Assembly: GCA_028023455.1 (NCBI GenBank)
Contig: JAQFVV010000966.1
Span: 1-64,000 of the forward strand
From: Epiperipatus broadwayi
Lineage: Eukaryota; Onychophora; Udeonychophora; Euonychophora; Peripatidae
Direction of reading: 5' to 3'
DNA length: 64,000 bases
The first letter of the stretch is position 1. Each line of letters begins with the position of its first letter. This document shows, one piece after another, positions 12,780 to 26,200 of the stretch. The translations under genes and the position numbers were made by a program. Under the pieces are notes generated by a model that did not search any database, was not told the origin of the DNA, and saw only the letters and a list, made by a program, of their open reading frames with translations.

Positions 12780-13580
12780 GATTGCAAAAGAATTACAAAT
12801 GCTAAATGTAGTGAGACACTACAATTTATTTACTTATAAACATTATTGTAACATTCACAATAGTATAAATTAACTACCCTCTTAATAAACACGCCTTTTT
12901 AAAGGTTTTATATTGTCAATTTATTATATACAGAAAATATTTCAATTCAATTTGTTTCTGCATTTTAATTTCTTCTTTCAGCTTCATAAGTACTTGTACT
13001 TTTAAAATAAAATTTGGTACATACATTTATCTAGTTTCATTAATTAACAATAATTCTTTGTACTTTTTGTTTCTCATATATATTATTTTAGTTTTTTACT
13101 TTCTTGATATATCATTTATATCTTATTTGCTATGTTCTTATTGTTGCTTTTGGTAATTTTTTATAAAAAAGTTTGATAAATTTGCTAAATTAACAAATTT
13201 ATCAAACTTTTTTTTTATTAATTATATTTGTGACTTTCATTTAATTTTTGGATAATATTATTAATTTTGTTTGCAATAGTTATATTATTCAATTTTAATC
13301 AACATTTTTTATTTTTATTATTATTATTCTGTTTCTATTTTTTAATTATATTTTCTACTCTATTAATATTGCTTTTTATTATATTAATTGGAAGTGTAAC
13401 CCATTTATAATTTTATTTCTTTTTTAATATAAAGTTCATCATCTGAACATTATATTATATCTATTTGTTCCCTGTATTTAAACAATTTATTTTGTGAGTT
13501 TTATGAGTTTAGATATCCAATTTATTCTATATGTATTTTTTTTACTTCCTGTATATTGTTGTTTGTATCATATTATTTTT
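12780..13580. other. AT-rich stretch, no gene seen
   Basis: A perfect inverted repeat 'aaagtttgataaatttg' / 'caaatttatcaaacttt' at about 13168-13210 could form a short hairpin. The remainder is T-rich low-complexity DNA. Confidence 0.4.
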
Positions 13581-13582
13581 AT

Positions 13583-13680
13583 TAAAACAGGCTACTGTAT
13601 GGAGAGTTTTGCCTGTTTTAATAACAGTAATGTGCTAGTATAAAAAATAGTAATCATGTGATGTTTAGTGGTTTATATTA
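13583..13680. mobile_element. MITE fragment (family M1)
   Basis: The segment carries 'gagagttttgcctgtttta' and the terminal 'atcatgtgatgtttagtggt'. Both are shared with the fuller copy at 53187-53448, in the orientation of that copy's right end. Confidence 0.5.
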
Positions 13681-13689
13681 TTTTTAATT

Positions 13690-15285
13690 ATTAATATATA
13701 TATATAAATAATTGATTTTAATATTTTATTAAAGTAATAAAAATAATACAAGACTAAAGACAATAGTAAATAGAAAGTAAGATAATACATATAGAATCCA
13801 ATTGGTTTTCTAACAGAATTAAGCTACTAAATAAATTATTTGAATGCAAGAATAAATAAAGATGTAATATAATGTTTAGATAAGTGGATTTCAAATTAAT
13901 ACAATAAGAATAAATATCAGCAATATAGAAAATGTAATTAACATAGAAACAAAATAATAATAACAATAATAACAATAAAAGAAAAAGAAAGTAGTAAAGA
14001 TTTTGGCATAAAATTGAAGAATATAAATATTAAAGACACTATTAATAGCATTATTTAAAAATGAAATTAAAAAATATAGAAAAATTGTTAAAATAAATTA
14101 ATAAAAAAATAAACAAGTGTGATAGATTTATTCAATAATTAATACATTAAAAAAACAGAAATATATAATATATGGATAAATACAATAATATGGGAAGAAT
14201 GCAGAAATGTAATAATAATAATATATTAAAAACAGTAATTTCAGTAGAATCAAAACTTAATCAATACAAATATGATAAAAATACCATCAAGAGGCAATAA
14301 TATATTTATAGTAAAGAAATTGGACATATATTTGAAAATAAGAATATTGAAATAGTAAACAAGAAAAATTAAAAGGAGCATTATTTATTTAACAAAATAA
14401 TTCCAGATTTAATAAAGACAAAGATCAAAAATAATATATGATTAATATATTTTAAAAATTACTCATGACACAGGATGGCTTCAACAACTAAGGCCTATAT
14501 TAACTTTTGAGACCAAATACTGTAAAATTTATTAATTTTAACAGTTTTATTAATAAATATATATATAAAGTATGTAAAATTAAAAATATATAAACATATT
14601 TTAAAAATTATAAACTCTGAATTACCATAACAAACATTTATAAACTACATATTCTAGAGTTATCGAACACATTTCTAAACAGTACTGTCATGGATCAAAC
14701 CATTTAAAAATTTTTATAGTAATATTTTAAGAGTTATAAATTAAAATGGATATTAATAAATAATTAGAGTAAGAAAATAAAAAAAAATCACAGGGAAAAT
14801 ATAAAGAGAATAGTTATTTGCAAATAATTTGCTACAAATTAATAAGAAGTAAGATGTTTCATTTCATTGTAAAGATTCTTTAAATAAGTTACTGTTTTCA
14901 ATCTCTTTTTCAGATTTTTATTAATATCTGAAGAAATATTTAGGCTTAGATGAAACAATAATTTGCACATGCCATCTGAAGATTTTTTTTATTTGATCAT
15001 TATTTCTTAGATATTCATAGTTAACTCTCATATTTGAAACTCATTAGACAATCTATAACTTAAGAACTTTGTGGCTAATATAATTCTGTGTTTAACATTA
15101 AAGCAAAATTTATCAATATTCACCTTTATTAAAACAAAGAAAAACTATGTTAAAGTTATTCAGTTACTTTCAGCATATTAATATTTTTTTTATAGATTAG
15201 GCAACTTCTATATTTCCCCATTCTTTTTTTTATTTCATAAATAATTTAATATAAATAAAGATACAATAAAAGACAAATAACCCCC
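13690..15285. other. AT-rich stretch, no gene seen
   Basis: A- and T-rich low-complexity sequence. The ORF at 13754-13975 on the reverse strand is a hydrophobic leucine/tyrosine run of the kind produced by such sequence. Nothing is recognisable. Confidence 0.4.
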
Positions 15286-15350
15286 AAGATGCATTTTGTG
15301 CTGAACCAGCACTCATCAGTTGGGCCAGGCCATCATCTCTCATAATAATA
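15286..15350. repeat. Fragment of the 4970/52800 repeat family
   Basis: The segment 'gctgaaccagcactcatcag' followed by a 'ttgggccagg' and 'catcatctct' stretch matches the arm near 5023-5060 and the reverse complement of about 52977-53025. Confidence 0.55.
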
Positions 15351-16440
15351 TTTTAAAGATTTGTTTTCAGAATTGATAAGTCACCAAAAACATAAATAGT
15401 AATAGTCTAAAGTTGTATTAATATTAATTTTGCAAATAATTTTACTTTTTAATCATCGGCTAACAACTTGAAATAGAAATATATAAATTATAAGTAATCA
15501 GTTTTAAAACAGAATATCCAATACAATGCACTCCCTTTATAAAACTTTTTATTTTTAAATCTTCAAAATAAAGATCAGTTTCTGTTTGCTTAGCAAAAAC
15601 AAACAGTCATTTTAAGTCACTTCCTATATTATTTAATGACTCCAATCAATTTAACCAGTTACTGTTTTCAAGGCTCTTCCTCATACTGTAATCAACATCT
15701 TTTGCAATCATCTGAAAGTAAAAAAAAAAAAAAACAACTTTATTAAAATTTACGTAAAAAAAAAACAAATGTATACAAAATAAAAGCATTATTGTTAACA
15801 AAATTAGTTGATCAATTACCATACAAGCTTGCGAATTAATAAATAGCTAATAAAAGAACCACTTTGGAATTATACATTATTTAGCCCTAAAATAGAGATG
15901 TTATCAAGAGATACTAGAAATTAATATTTTTCCCATAGAACAATACAGTAATTTATAATTGCATCTTATTGTTATTATTAAAGTATTAATATCAACTGTA
16001 AAAAAAGTAGAAATAATATTTAGAATATTCATTTAATATTTTTGTTAAAAACATGTTTCTATATTTAAAAATAACATTAATCAGTGGTTTATCTGTTCTT
16101 ATTTATGATTGTCAAATATTGGCTAATGGATTCTAATATAAAGTAAAGATTTCAAGTACTTAAATATATAACCACTGTTTTTGTAAAATTAGAATAAAAA
16201 CTTAGATAAGACTTGATTACATAGCAATAACAAATGTTTATCATTTACTAATTATTAATGGGATATAAATATATAAGAATAATTTGCAGAAATTAAAAAA
16301 TCTCTTTTAAGTAGAGAATTTTGCTGCAATGTTACATAAAAAGAAGGAATGTAATAAGTCTTTGTGAAGAAGGTTTGAGCAAAACTTCAATCTTAATAAA
16401 TTCTAATTGTATATGAGTGTCAAAGTAGCTTTCAAGAAAC
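15351..16440. other. AT-rich stretch, no gene seen
   Basis: No coding or structural signal beyond A-runs (15721-15734). Confidence 0.4.
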
Positions 16441-16441
16441 A

Positions 16442-16567
<126 letters not shown>

Positions 16568-16569
16568 TT

Positions 16570-19500
16570 AAAAACAAACTTTTATGAATATCATAATAAA
16601 AATGATATATTATAAAAATAATGTTTATTTACAAATGTATACATAAATGCAATATTTAATCCCAAACATTAATAGTAATTAAAATACAAGTGAATTAATT
16701 CTATAATTAGCCATAGGAAATAATTTATAGTTTAGATGTTAAAAAGTAATTTGCAAAATAATCTGTCATAGCAATTTGATGAAAACGAAGTTTGGTTATA
16801 ACTGTATGTTTGACTATTTTTCATCATTTAATATTAATTGTTAAATGTTTTTAGAAAAATTCAAACTTTAAATTTTCAAATACATTTAGCTGTTACTAAT
16901 AGGACAGAGGTTGATATAGAGCACATCTTTAGTGTTATTATTTTTTCTTCAGATGTTTTTGGTCTGATCATGGAAAGTACTAGTATGTTAACTGAACTGA
17001 AACCTTTCAGATTTGAGAATACTGAATTTAACATAACAAAGTACATATTTAGTCAAAAAGAACAGTCAGAAAGAATTTTATATTTATACCATTCATTGCC
17101 TTCCTGATTTATCCATTTCCCCCTCAAGATTGTTTCCAAACATTAGTAATTATCACATTAGGTTGACATATGGAATTGTTACTAATGTCATGAGAGCAGT
17201 TTCTTTAAAAAAAATTTCAATGTATTTTTTCTTTCCTATCCAAATTTTTGTTTTCAATTGAACATATGCTTATTGCTACATATTGAATCAGTCAGATCTA
17301 AGTTCGATCCTAGCTTCATAATATCTCACATGTAGCCCACTTCAAACCCTAGTACTAACCATGACTTTCTGAATGCAATGGGGCTTTATATGTTCAATAC
17401 ACGCTATGTTCCTTAAAAAAATAGTATCATATAAATGTGTGTTAAAACTAACTAGTTTGATGTTTAAACTAAGCAATTCATTAATAAATTCATAATAAAA
17501 TTATTCATGAATTTATATATAGTATAAGTGTGTGGATTGTGCATATATATTTATAAATATTTAAATATATATATATATATATTCGTTATAAAGTTTCATT
17601 GCTTCGGGAATGTTTGATTTTACTTTTAAATAGTTTGTTCAAATTTTAGTGATTAATAGCTACATTCTTTTGATAAGCTTTCAGATTGTCCTTTTCCAAA
17701 GACAATGGGGAAAGTTTTATTAATTATCAAAAAGATAATAATTTAAAATGTAAGGATGGTTCCGAATTAAAATCGTTTTTTAGATTTATAAATTCATTTT
17801 CTAATTAGAAAATGAATTCAAAGTTAATGAGTTTGAAAGCCTTATCAAAGGAATGTATCTAAAATCAATTAGTAAAAATTTATAACTTTGATAATGCAAG
17901 AATCTCTAGCCTGAAGGCATCTAAATTTGGAATAGGCAAGAAACTGAAGGACAGTATAAATTCCCTGGAAAAGTTTGGAGAAAGGAGAAGCCATATTTGT
18001 TTTAGAGAAGTGCTACTAGAATCTGTGCATCTTTAAATTATGAATTTGAATAGTGTCTCCATCTAGTAAGGGGATAAACTTTGGGAGTCTGACTGCTGGG
18101 CCCGAAGTCCCCAGAAGATCTTAAAATAGTTGCTAAACTAAACCCTTTCCAAACCAATCGTGCTGCCAAAACATAAAAGAATCAATTCAAATGTCATTCA
18201 AATAATTTATAAAATGTGGCCTACATTTCAACCAAATCAGACTCTGCTGTGTGTAATCTAAGGAGTCAACCATGAAGGAATGGTAATATCTTTTTTAAAA
18301 CAACCACAACTTTCTGGCCAGTTTCTGAACTTTATTTTGCACCACCTTTTAAATTAACTACTGTAAAAACTACTCTCTCTATAATGCTTTTATTTGTATC
18401 AATAATTCTCATTTTCCTACCTCTGGTCTTTAAATTTAATATCTGTTAACTTTCCTTTCTTATGATGGCGGTTCATTTCATTAATTGTATTATATATATT
18501 TGCTAGATGATTATTAATATCATTTTTTTTGATTATATGCCAATAAAACTTCAACTCAATAAAGATCTCCGTTAAAATTCCCTCATGAAAATAATATATT
18601 AAGTTATAGTAATTCTTTCTCACTAGAACTAATTTACTACAATTCTATTAATTATGGAGTTGAAGGCTTTATACAATTTTTTGCTATTTTTATTAATGGC
18701 TAATAATAAATTATTAGCTCAGTCTCTAACCTATGTGCCCAGCTATTTTATCTAGTTTACAGACGTATATCTATTCACAATCTTAAAATGTTTTATTAAA
18801 GGTCGATAAAGAAAAGCAAATGAATATATTCTAATTCAAATTTTATTCTTTCTAGTAATATTCAGGGAGGGCATGATGTTTAGGGTATAATTAATATAAT
18901 TCTATAATTGCATTATATAATTTTAGTTAAAAACTTGTTTGACTTTAATTCCACGATCAGGTCATCATGTAGGGCATTCTTTATATGAAATGGGTTTTAT
19001 TTATTACAATCTATAATTATCAAGTCATCATTTTTTTGAACATTACTGGCGTGAGCCATCTCCTGCTTCATAGTCTTGTCATTGGTGATACTATTTTTAC
19101 TTTAATTATCGAGAAAGAAACCACTTCCTCCACTTGCTCATTCTTTATTATATTGATAACACCAAAGATTCGTGGCTATGACCCGACCTGGCTTTCCCTG
19201 TGTGTCATGTTTCCTTGATAAGGCATAAAGACTTGTAAAACACAAGCCGCCCTCCTATTTAAATCACCGACAAGCCATTATTTCTCGTATTTATTTTTAT
19301 AGCTCATAAGATGTCAGTATCGTTTACTTCTCAGCTCAAATAAAGCCCCACTCTCATGCTCGTAAATCATGATGAATTGATTTATTAAAGTTGAACAAAT
19401 TCATATTTATTAATAATTAAGTAAGTTTTTTTATTAAATATTAAAATTATGCCCTAAATACTTACCTTGCTCTTCATGAATTGATTTACGAATGTGAAAA

Positions 19501-20100
19501 TGAATCTCACATTCTTTCTTTTAGAATTAGATAAATATTTTCTGTCAAAGCCAAATATCTTTATCTACCTTCATTTACATGTCAGGGCATAGACATATAT
19601 AATCCTAGAATATTGTGTAATAGTTATTGGCATATAGTAACGACTGCCATTCTTATTGTAAATTATAAATTCCATTTTAAAGACTAGAGGTAATCTATAT
19701 AATCATAATCTAAAAGTTGAACAAAATATTTATTATTATTAAACATTTTATTAACACATTTTGTTTTTAATTTTCTTTATTATCCAATAATTATTTTAAT
19801 ATTAATGTTCGCTGTCTGTATTGGCAACTCAAACATACATATATGAATTGACTTATAAATATTCTTAGTTATTTTATTATACTTTGTTAGAGTCAGATCA
19901 GGGATCTCAAATCATCATCATTTGTTGAGCTAGTTTCTTGGCACATAGTCATGTACCATCGACTTATGTCATCCATTGATTTGATCTGAGCTTGTGAGTT
20001 GGGTTTGAATTCAGTTTGGTTCGACTGAGTTTGAATCCGAATTTGCAGCTGGGTCATGTTGTTGTGGGTGGATATTTTCGACCGGTACAATATGTAGCTT
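16570..20100. other. Mostly unassigned AT-rich DNA
   Basis: ORFs at 16838-17107 (+), 18417-18623 (-), 18985-19218 (+) and 19893-20090 (-) have no recognised motif. A short tRNA-like T-arm, 'taagttcgatcctagctt', sits at about 17299. From 17820 to 18030 the forward strand has two short open pieces in different frames with a mixed, protein-like composition, but I could not assign them to a family. No exon structure is supported. Confidence 0.35.
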
Positions 20101-20129
20101 GATACTTTAAATTACATCTGTTTTTTTAT

Positions 20130-20565
20130 ACAAATAATTACTTTTTTAGTTTCTTTTCATTGTCTGTTTAATATTTTCTTAATGATTGCTGGTAGATAAC
20201 CATTCTTCACGAAAGTTTGTTCTATGTAGGTCTTTCATTTTCTGAATCTTATTTTGTTTTGTTCCATAGTGATAATATAATGTCCTTTACATTTTATGAT
20301 TCTGTCATGATTGAATATATATGCTAAGTATTTTTCTATGTGTGTGTGTGGAGAGAGTTCATTAATCTGTAGTTTAGATTTGTTATGAAAGGATCTTGTT
20401 ACAAGACGATCTAAGAATACCAATATTTTTTCTGAATCTGATTCTATTGTAAATTTAATTGAAGGGGATATTATTAATGTGTCTTCAGAATGTCGTAATA
20501 GTGTTTCACCATGTAGTCATACAACTATATAAATGTTGATAATCGGGGATGATAAATGATGAGCT
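20130..20565 (-). pseudogene. Penelope-like element RT thumb fragment
   Basis: Reverse-strand translation gives, in order, a segment similar to the PLE post-palm signature (IKFTIESDSEK...LVFLDRLVTR), then PHTHIEKYLAYIFNHD and a charged helical stretch. These correspond to the 'FLD...KPTHT.RYL...H' block that follows the catalytic palm in Penelope-like RTs. The main open piece is 20235-20423. The upstream RT core and the downstream GIY-YIG part are not recognisable, so this is an isolated, decayed fragment. The assignment rests on motif order and not on a search. Confidence 0.5.
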
Positions 20566-20569
20566 CACA

Positions 20570-23030
20570 GACATCCCTTGATTTTGTTGGAAGAATTCTA
20601 GGTTGTATTAGTGTATGTTATTTTTAAATAGAATGTTAATACTTCAATTATACGATCAATAGAAAGAATTGTTTTGGTTTGTAAATTATTAACATCATTT
20701 AATCATTTCCTTACAATATAGTCTCAAAACGGTAACTGTCTTTGTCTTTTATCAGTAAGGTTTTAATCCAAATCATTGTTCATTTAAGTTTATAATTGAA
20801 AGTGCTAGAGAAAAGAGCTGGTTTTATTTGCATTATAATATATTATCATTATTGTCTACAAAATAAAACTTAATGGCTATAGTTAAAAAACAACTGATAT
20901 TATTAATATATCTAGGTACTGACATGGAATAACATCTATATTAATATGTAAGCAGGTTGAAAATTAAATTAAAATTTTAAATATTTTTTTATCTTGATAA
21001 AAAAATGAATTAATAATGATTTTCAATGCATAGTTACATTGGTTTCCTCTTTGAAATTCAAGTTCTTATTAATAAAGATAACTTCTTAATTTTCTATCTT
21101 TAACCAGGAATTTAAAAAGATGAAAATGACATTAAGAATACATTGGTTTTACATGCCACTTGTCCTGTGGGTTATGGGAGAGATGTCATCTACCAACCTC
21201 CGCTATAGCATCTAATGACATTTTTTTCAAATAAGATACACAATAAAATTACTTTATCATAGCATTGAGATATATCAAAATTAAAAATAAAAATTTTCTA
21301 TTACAAAATAATTATTTAGTACAATGTTGATATAATTGTACTTCATAAGGGTATATATTTTCTTCTAATAATGTTTATTTTAATATGGGTACTTTTATTT
21401 TAAATTAACTTGTAAATTAAATAACGTCTATTTTTAATAGATAAAATAATATTGAAATCACCATTCTAATAGTTAATCATATGTATATTCTATTTACAAT
21501 TCTCCCCACACAAACTAATTGGCCTTATCGTTCCCTAATAGATATTCCTTCACAGACATTGTATTTATAGGTTTCAACTCTTTCAACTCTCAAATTAATT
21601 TTTGGGGTGGAAAATGGCAATTAAACAGGTTGCATTGATGAATTTGAACAGCATGTATTTATTTTACAATGTTTATTAAGGAAAAACTTTTCCCTGATTT
21701 ATAATTTGTTTTGACAAAAAATATTCACAAATTACCAGATATACTAGATATTAGTTGATTTCTCCCATAGCCCACACAAACCAAGTATAATTCCTCTTAG
21801 AATAACCATTACAATACTCAAAAATTCCTATTATTGATAGACATTACTGAAAACTATTGGCTATCGTAAATAGATTATTAGAATCCATTTGATTCCTTCT
21901 TGCTATGATAGGTATAACAAGCTCATAATAACAAGTGAGAGAGAATCCATTCTCTATGGATATTGCAAGTGATTCAATCTAAACTGGAATTAAAACAACA
22001 GTAATTTTTATAGCCAGCTTTTTGTTTACAAAAGATTCAAAAAATTCTGATAAATATGAAAATCATTGGATGATGCTAGAAAAGTGTTAAAAACTCATAA
22101 AGAAATAAAACTTTACATGACTTAATCATAAGACCTGCTCATTTATATGAAAACTTAGTGGATTTAATAGCATTTATAAAAAAAAAATACTACTATTACT
22201 GCTACAGAAATTGACATTGTTATATATGTTTTTATAACCAAGATTATTAGATTATGAAGTATTATTAGAGCTGAATTATAAGTTCTTTTTTATAAAGTTG
22301 ATTTAGTATCAATGAGAAAACCTATAGTCATTGATGAACTTATCCTTGATTGTTTGAAATAAATAAAAAATCTCATGAAAAATAGTATGCATTCATAAAT
22401 TCTAAAAAGTTTTAAGACCTAAAATCAAAACATGGTTGACAAAACTATTCAGTAATATTATTCATACAGAAATTAATAAAAAAAATTTGTATAAATACAA
22501 AATTATAACTCGGAAATTATCAAAAATTTGCAGATACCCTGTAAGCTTGTGAAAGACTCATTTTAACAAATATTTTGCCATTAAATGAAAGCTGTCTGCT
22601 GTGAACATGTTTTATCTTTAGTAATTTACATTTAAAAGGATTTTCCAAACAAATTAAAACCTGTATCTACCTCTGTTGACATAATCTTACTTTATAATTA
22701 AACTTTATTATGACAAATAATTTTCTAAAAGTTTTTAAATATAAAAAAGTCATTTATTTATTTAATAAAATATTATCCAATAGAAAAATTCTAGAGTCAG
22801 TGTTTTTCTTGATTCTTATGTTTTTTATTAACTTTATTTAATATATTCATCAATAATTTTCTGGAAACAGAATAAAGGGAATTCATCTATGCTGTTGATA
22901 TTCTTTGACCTCTCAAAAGAGGTACTTTCTTGAAATACAAAAGTCTGTTAATAATGATATAAAAATGTTGGAAACATGGAGTGGGATTTATTTCTGATCC
23001 AATTAAGACAATAAATTCAATAAACAATGA
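20570..23030. other. AT-rich stretch, no gene seen
   Basis: No coding, RNA or repeat structure recognised. Confidence 0.4.
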
Positions 23031-23210
23031 GGATTGCCAATTTCTCAACAAGCTTTGTGATAAATTCTTAGCCAGAGCCAGCATTTAAAATATCTCTCAG
23101 GACCCCCCCCCAACCCCTGACCATGGTTTTGTTCAGGGGGGTCCAGACAGAGATATTTTAAATGCTGGCTCTGGCTAAGCACTTATCACAAAGCTTGTTG
23201 AGGAATTGGC
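23031..23210. mobile_element. Short foldback element, about 180 bp
   Basis: The arms at about 23031-23113 and 23136-23210 are inverted copies with few differences (shared 'caacaagctttgtgataa' and 'gccagagccagcatttaaaa'). They are separated by a short loop between a C-run and a G-run. The C/G-runs would extend the stem. It is noncoding and resembles a small foldback or MITE. Confidence 0.8.
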
Positions 23211-23214
23211 ACTC

Positions 23215-26200
23215 TTATTTTGAATAAATTCAATATTTTATCTAAACAGCAAAAAATATCATAATCTACATATAACTTTTGCATTAATAGATTGAAGCAT
23301 AAGTTTATAGTATGCTATTTAAGAATATCTTTGTATTGTAACCTGTTATTTTATCATTTATCTAAGGTTATATCAAAATTAATTTTTAGGAATAACATTT
23401 TTTCTAACTTGCTGAAATTACATAGATTGTGATCCAATTATTTTATGAATAACTTCCTTAACACTAACATATTCTACTGCTGCATCTTATGCCCCTCTTT
23501 GAAGAAAAATTTTCCATACTAAACTTCTGAATTTTGAAACAAAGATTATTTTGAGAAATATTACTTGTATATTCAAATTTACTCTTTTCCCATGATTTCT
23601 CATTTTTGACATTACTCTTTTCCATGACTTTCCATTTTTGCACATATTCATCCATCAAAAATTGGAAGAGAAATTGCTTCATGGAAAATATATAAAAATA
23701 TGCTAAGACAATCAGACTTACCAGTAATTCAAGACAGTTTCACTGCCTACATCAAAATTTTATTTTACATGTTCAACCAAGAATCCATTTTCAATGAATT
23801 ATGATATAAAAATGTTAATTTTAAAAAGTTTCAAATATATTTTTGTTTCAAGATCCAACAATAAAGACATATAGATTTTCTGGAAACAATTGGAATTTGA
23901 TCAACAGATTCAAGATATCCTATGGTTATTGCATTTATCTGCTCATAAATGGAATTTAACATTTACTGATCTATGCAAATATGAACAAACCACAAACTGC
24001 ATACACACTGTCAAATCTATGATTACATTTGCAAAAATAAAGTCATTGGTGATGTATCTCTTGGCTGAAATCACAGATTCCTTTACAATATTTTGTTAAT
24101 AGTTAAGTTGTCAAAAATCTATATGCTACATAAGTGAGGCAAAATACAGATCATTTTAGAAAAAGAATATTAAAATGGAGTACCATCTGATAAGCATTAA
24201 TTTTCCAGATGGCAAGAATTGGCACTAGAGTAGAAAGGCATTTTTTTTTACCATATATATCAGTAATGATTAACATTTAAAAATATCAGAAAATGCAAAG
24301 TTATATTAAAAATATTAAGTCAATAATGCCTTAACATCTTAAGTTGTTTTTTTTACAAGTGTTACAATTTCTCCAAAATTTGCTCCAGTATCTTAGAGGT
24401 TGTTTTTAAATGTTGAAAATAATGCAGTTCTCAGCATTATATGAAATTTTATTTTTTGTAATAACAATTGGTAATTTAAGTTATATGCAATTGTAGTTAA
24501 TCAGTTTGAAGACGAAATTTAAAAACATTTTTTAAACAAAATATACCAAATATGTATCGTCTAATAATATAATTAATTGGAAACGAATGGATAATAGCAT
24601 GTTTGTGTTTACTTGACCAATTGATGTCACTTAAAGTGAACAATCAGAAGGAAATAAATTACCAATTAAAATGGAGTAGAGGAATTTAGATGAATTAACA
24701 TATTTTAAATAAAACTTATTTTTATTCTTTAAATGAAAAGTTTATAATCACTATTTTTTTTTCATAAGTCAAAGCGTTGACCGGGAAACGAACTCAGGCC
24801 GGTTGCGTGGAACTGGAAAAGTCATTCTGAATTAAAAAGTGAAATAAAAATTACAAATGGTAAAAAAAAAAAACATGATGAAAATTATATTTTAAGATGA
24901 ATAGAGAAAAATAGGAAAAGAAAGAAATGAATTTGAGTCTAGACTGACATTGCTGATATAAGTTATAGCTAAATTGAGGTAGGAAAGACACATAGAAAAT
25001 GTTATGACAACTTACGGTAGAGCAATTTTTAATTGAATACCAAAAATAAGTAATGTTATTAAATACTCTTTATTTACAATGGAAATAAAAAAAATTACTG
25101 ATCATAATGGCGGAAAATAAGACTTCTGATAGATTGCGTTAATCTCTAGTGGTTTGTCGATAGATGAAAATAATAACGATAGTACTTATTTGTTTAATGC
25201 CATATTAATTTAATAAAAAAATTTGATGACTTATATGTATAATATTTACGCGATTGATATGTGTATCGTTAATCTGATAATATTGCATTAGTTGAAATTC
25301 AGTTCCTTAAAATTTAAAAATAAATTATACATGAAGTTATTTTTTTTAATTTAAAAGCTATTGCGTAGTTTGAAAAAAATTGAAATGGGACAAAGTAGTA
25401 TTTTATTGATTGAGCAGTAAGCATGGAAACTGATGACATGTTTTATCTTCCTCCCTGACATCTGAACTAAGCAAATATCAAAAATATTAACCTTTCCTGT
25501 TCAAAACATTATTCTTTAGACTTGTTTAAAATAATATATATATATGTTGTGAGAGCATTTCTAAGCTTCATTTTTATAATTATTTAATAATAACAGTTTA
25601 TAAAATGAAATAAACAGTTATTAATTAATTTTATTATGAATAGTTTGTGTTTTTAATTTTAGCAATAGAATAAAATAAAACATAACTTATATTTAAAAAT
25701 GTACTTTGAATTTTAGAATTAAAAAAATGCAAAACGTTATATACATAACTTACAAATTTAATAAAACAGCTTTTATAAGATTGTACAATAAACTAAAAGA
25801 TTTCTTTATTTATAATAATATAGCAATTTATTTTTAACTTATCCATTGATTTTTAGAAAGAAAGAATAATCGGAAATTCATTTTAAATACGTGTTTAGCG
25901 ATTTATATTTTTGACGCTTGTTTTAAGCCTTCTTTTTTTAATTATAAACTAAACATTATGCTTACAAAAGAATACCTACTTTCCAAGAGTTAATTAAGTT
26001 GTAAAGTCTTTTTGTGGTATAAATGAATTAAGTTCCATATTAACACCCCTCTCCCCATTTCGAAACTTAAGATAATTTGACAGACATTAAATATTTTATC
26101 AAATAGGTATCTTAATTATATTGACAAAATTTTGGACATACATTTTTTAGAAAAAACACTTTTACTATATTTTAAGGTCGATTTGTTGATATCCACGATT

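Noticed and set aside
16838-17107. 89-codon ORF as a host exon candidate
   Set aside because: No domain, no flanking splice-linked ORFs that make sense, and the composition is typical of chance ORFs here.
17820-18030. Short protein-like pieces in two frames (for example FGIGKKLKDSINSLEK)
   Set aside because: Composition is suggestive but too short and broken to assign; kept as unassigned sequence.
18985-19218. A 77-codon forward ORF with a stretch ('attactggcgtgagccatct') reminiscent of the Alu phrase
   Set aside because: The match is about 18 bp with mismatches and nothing else of a primate SINE is present; the ORF has no domain. Treated as coincidence.
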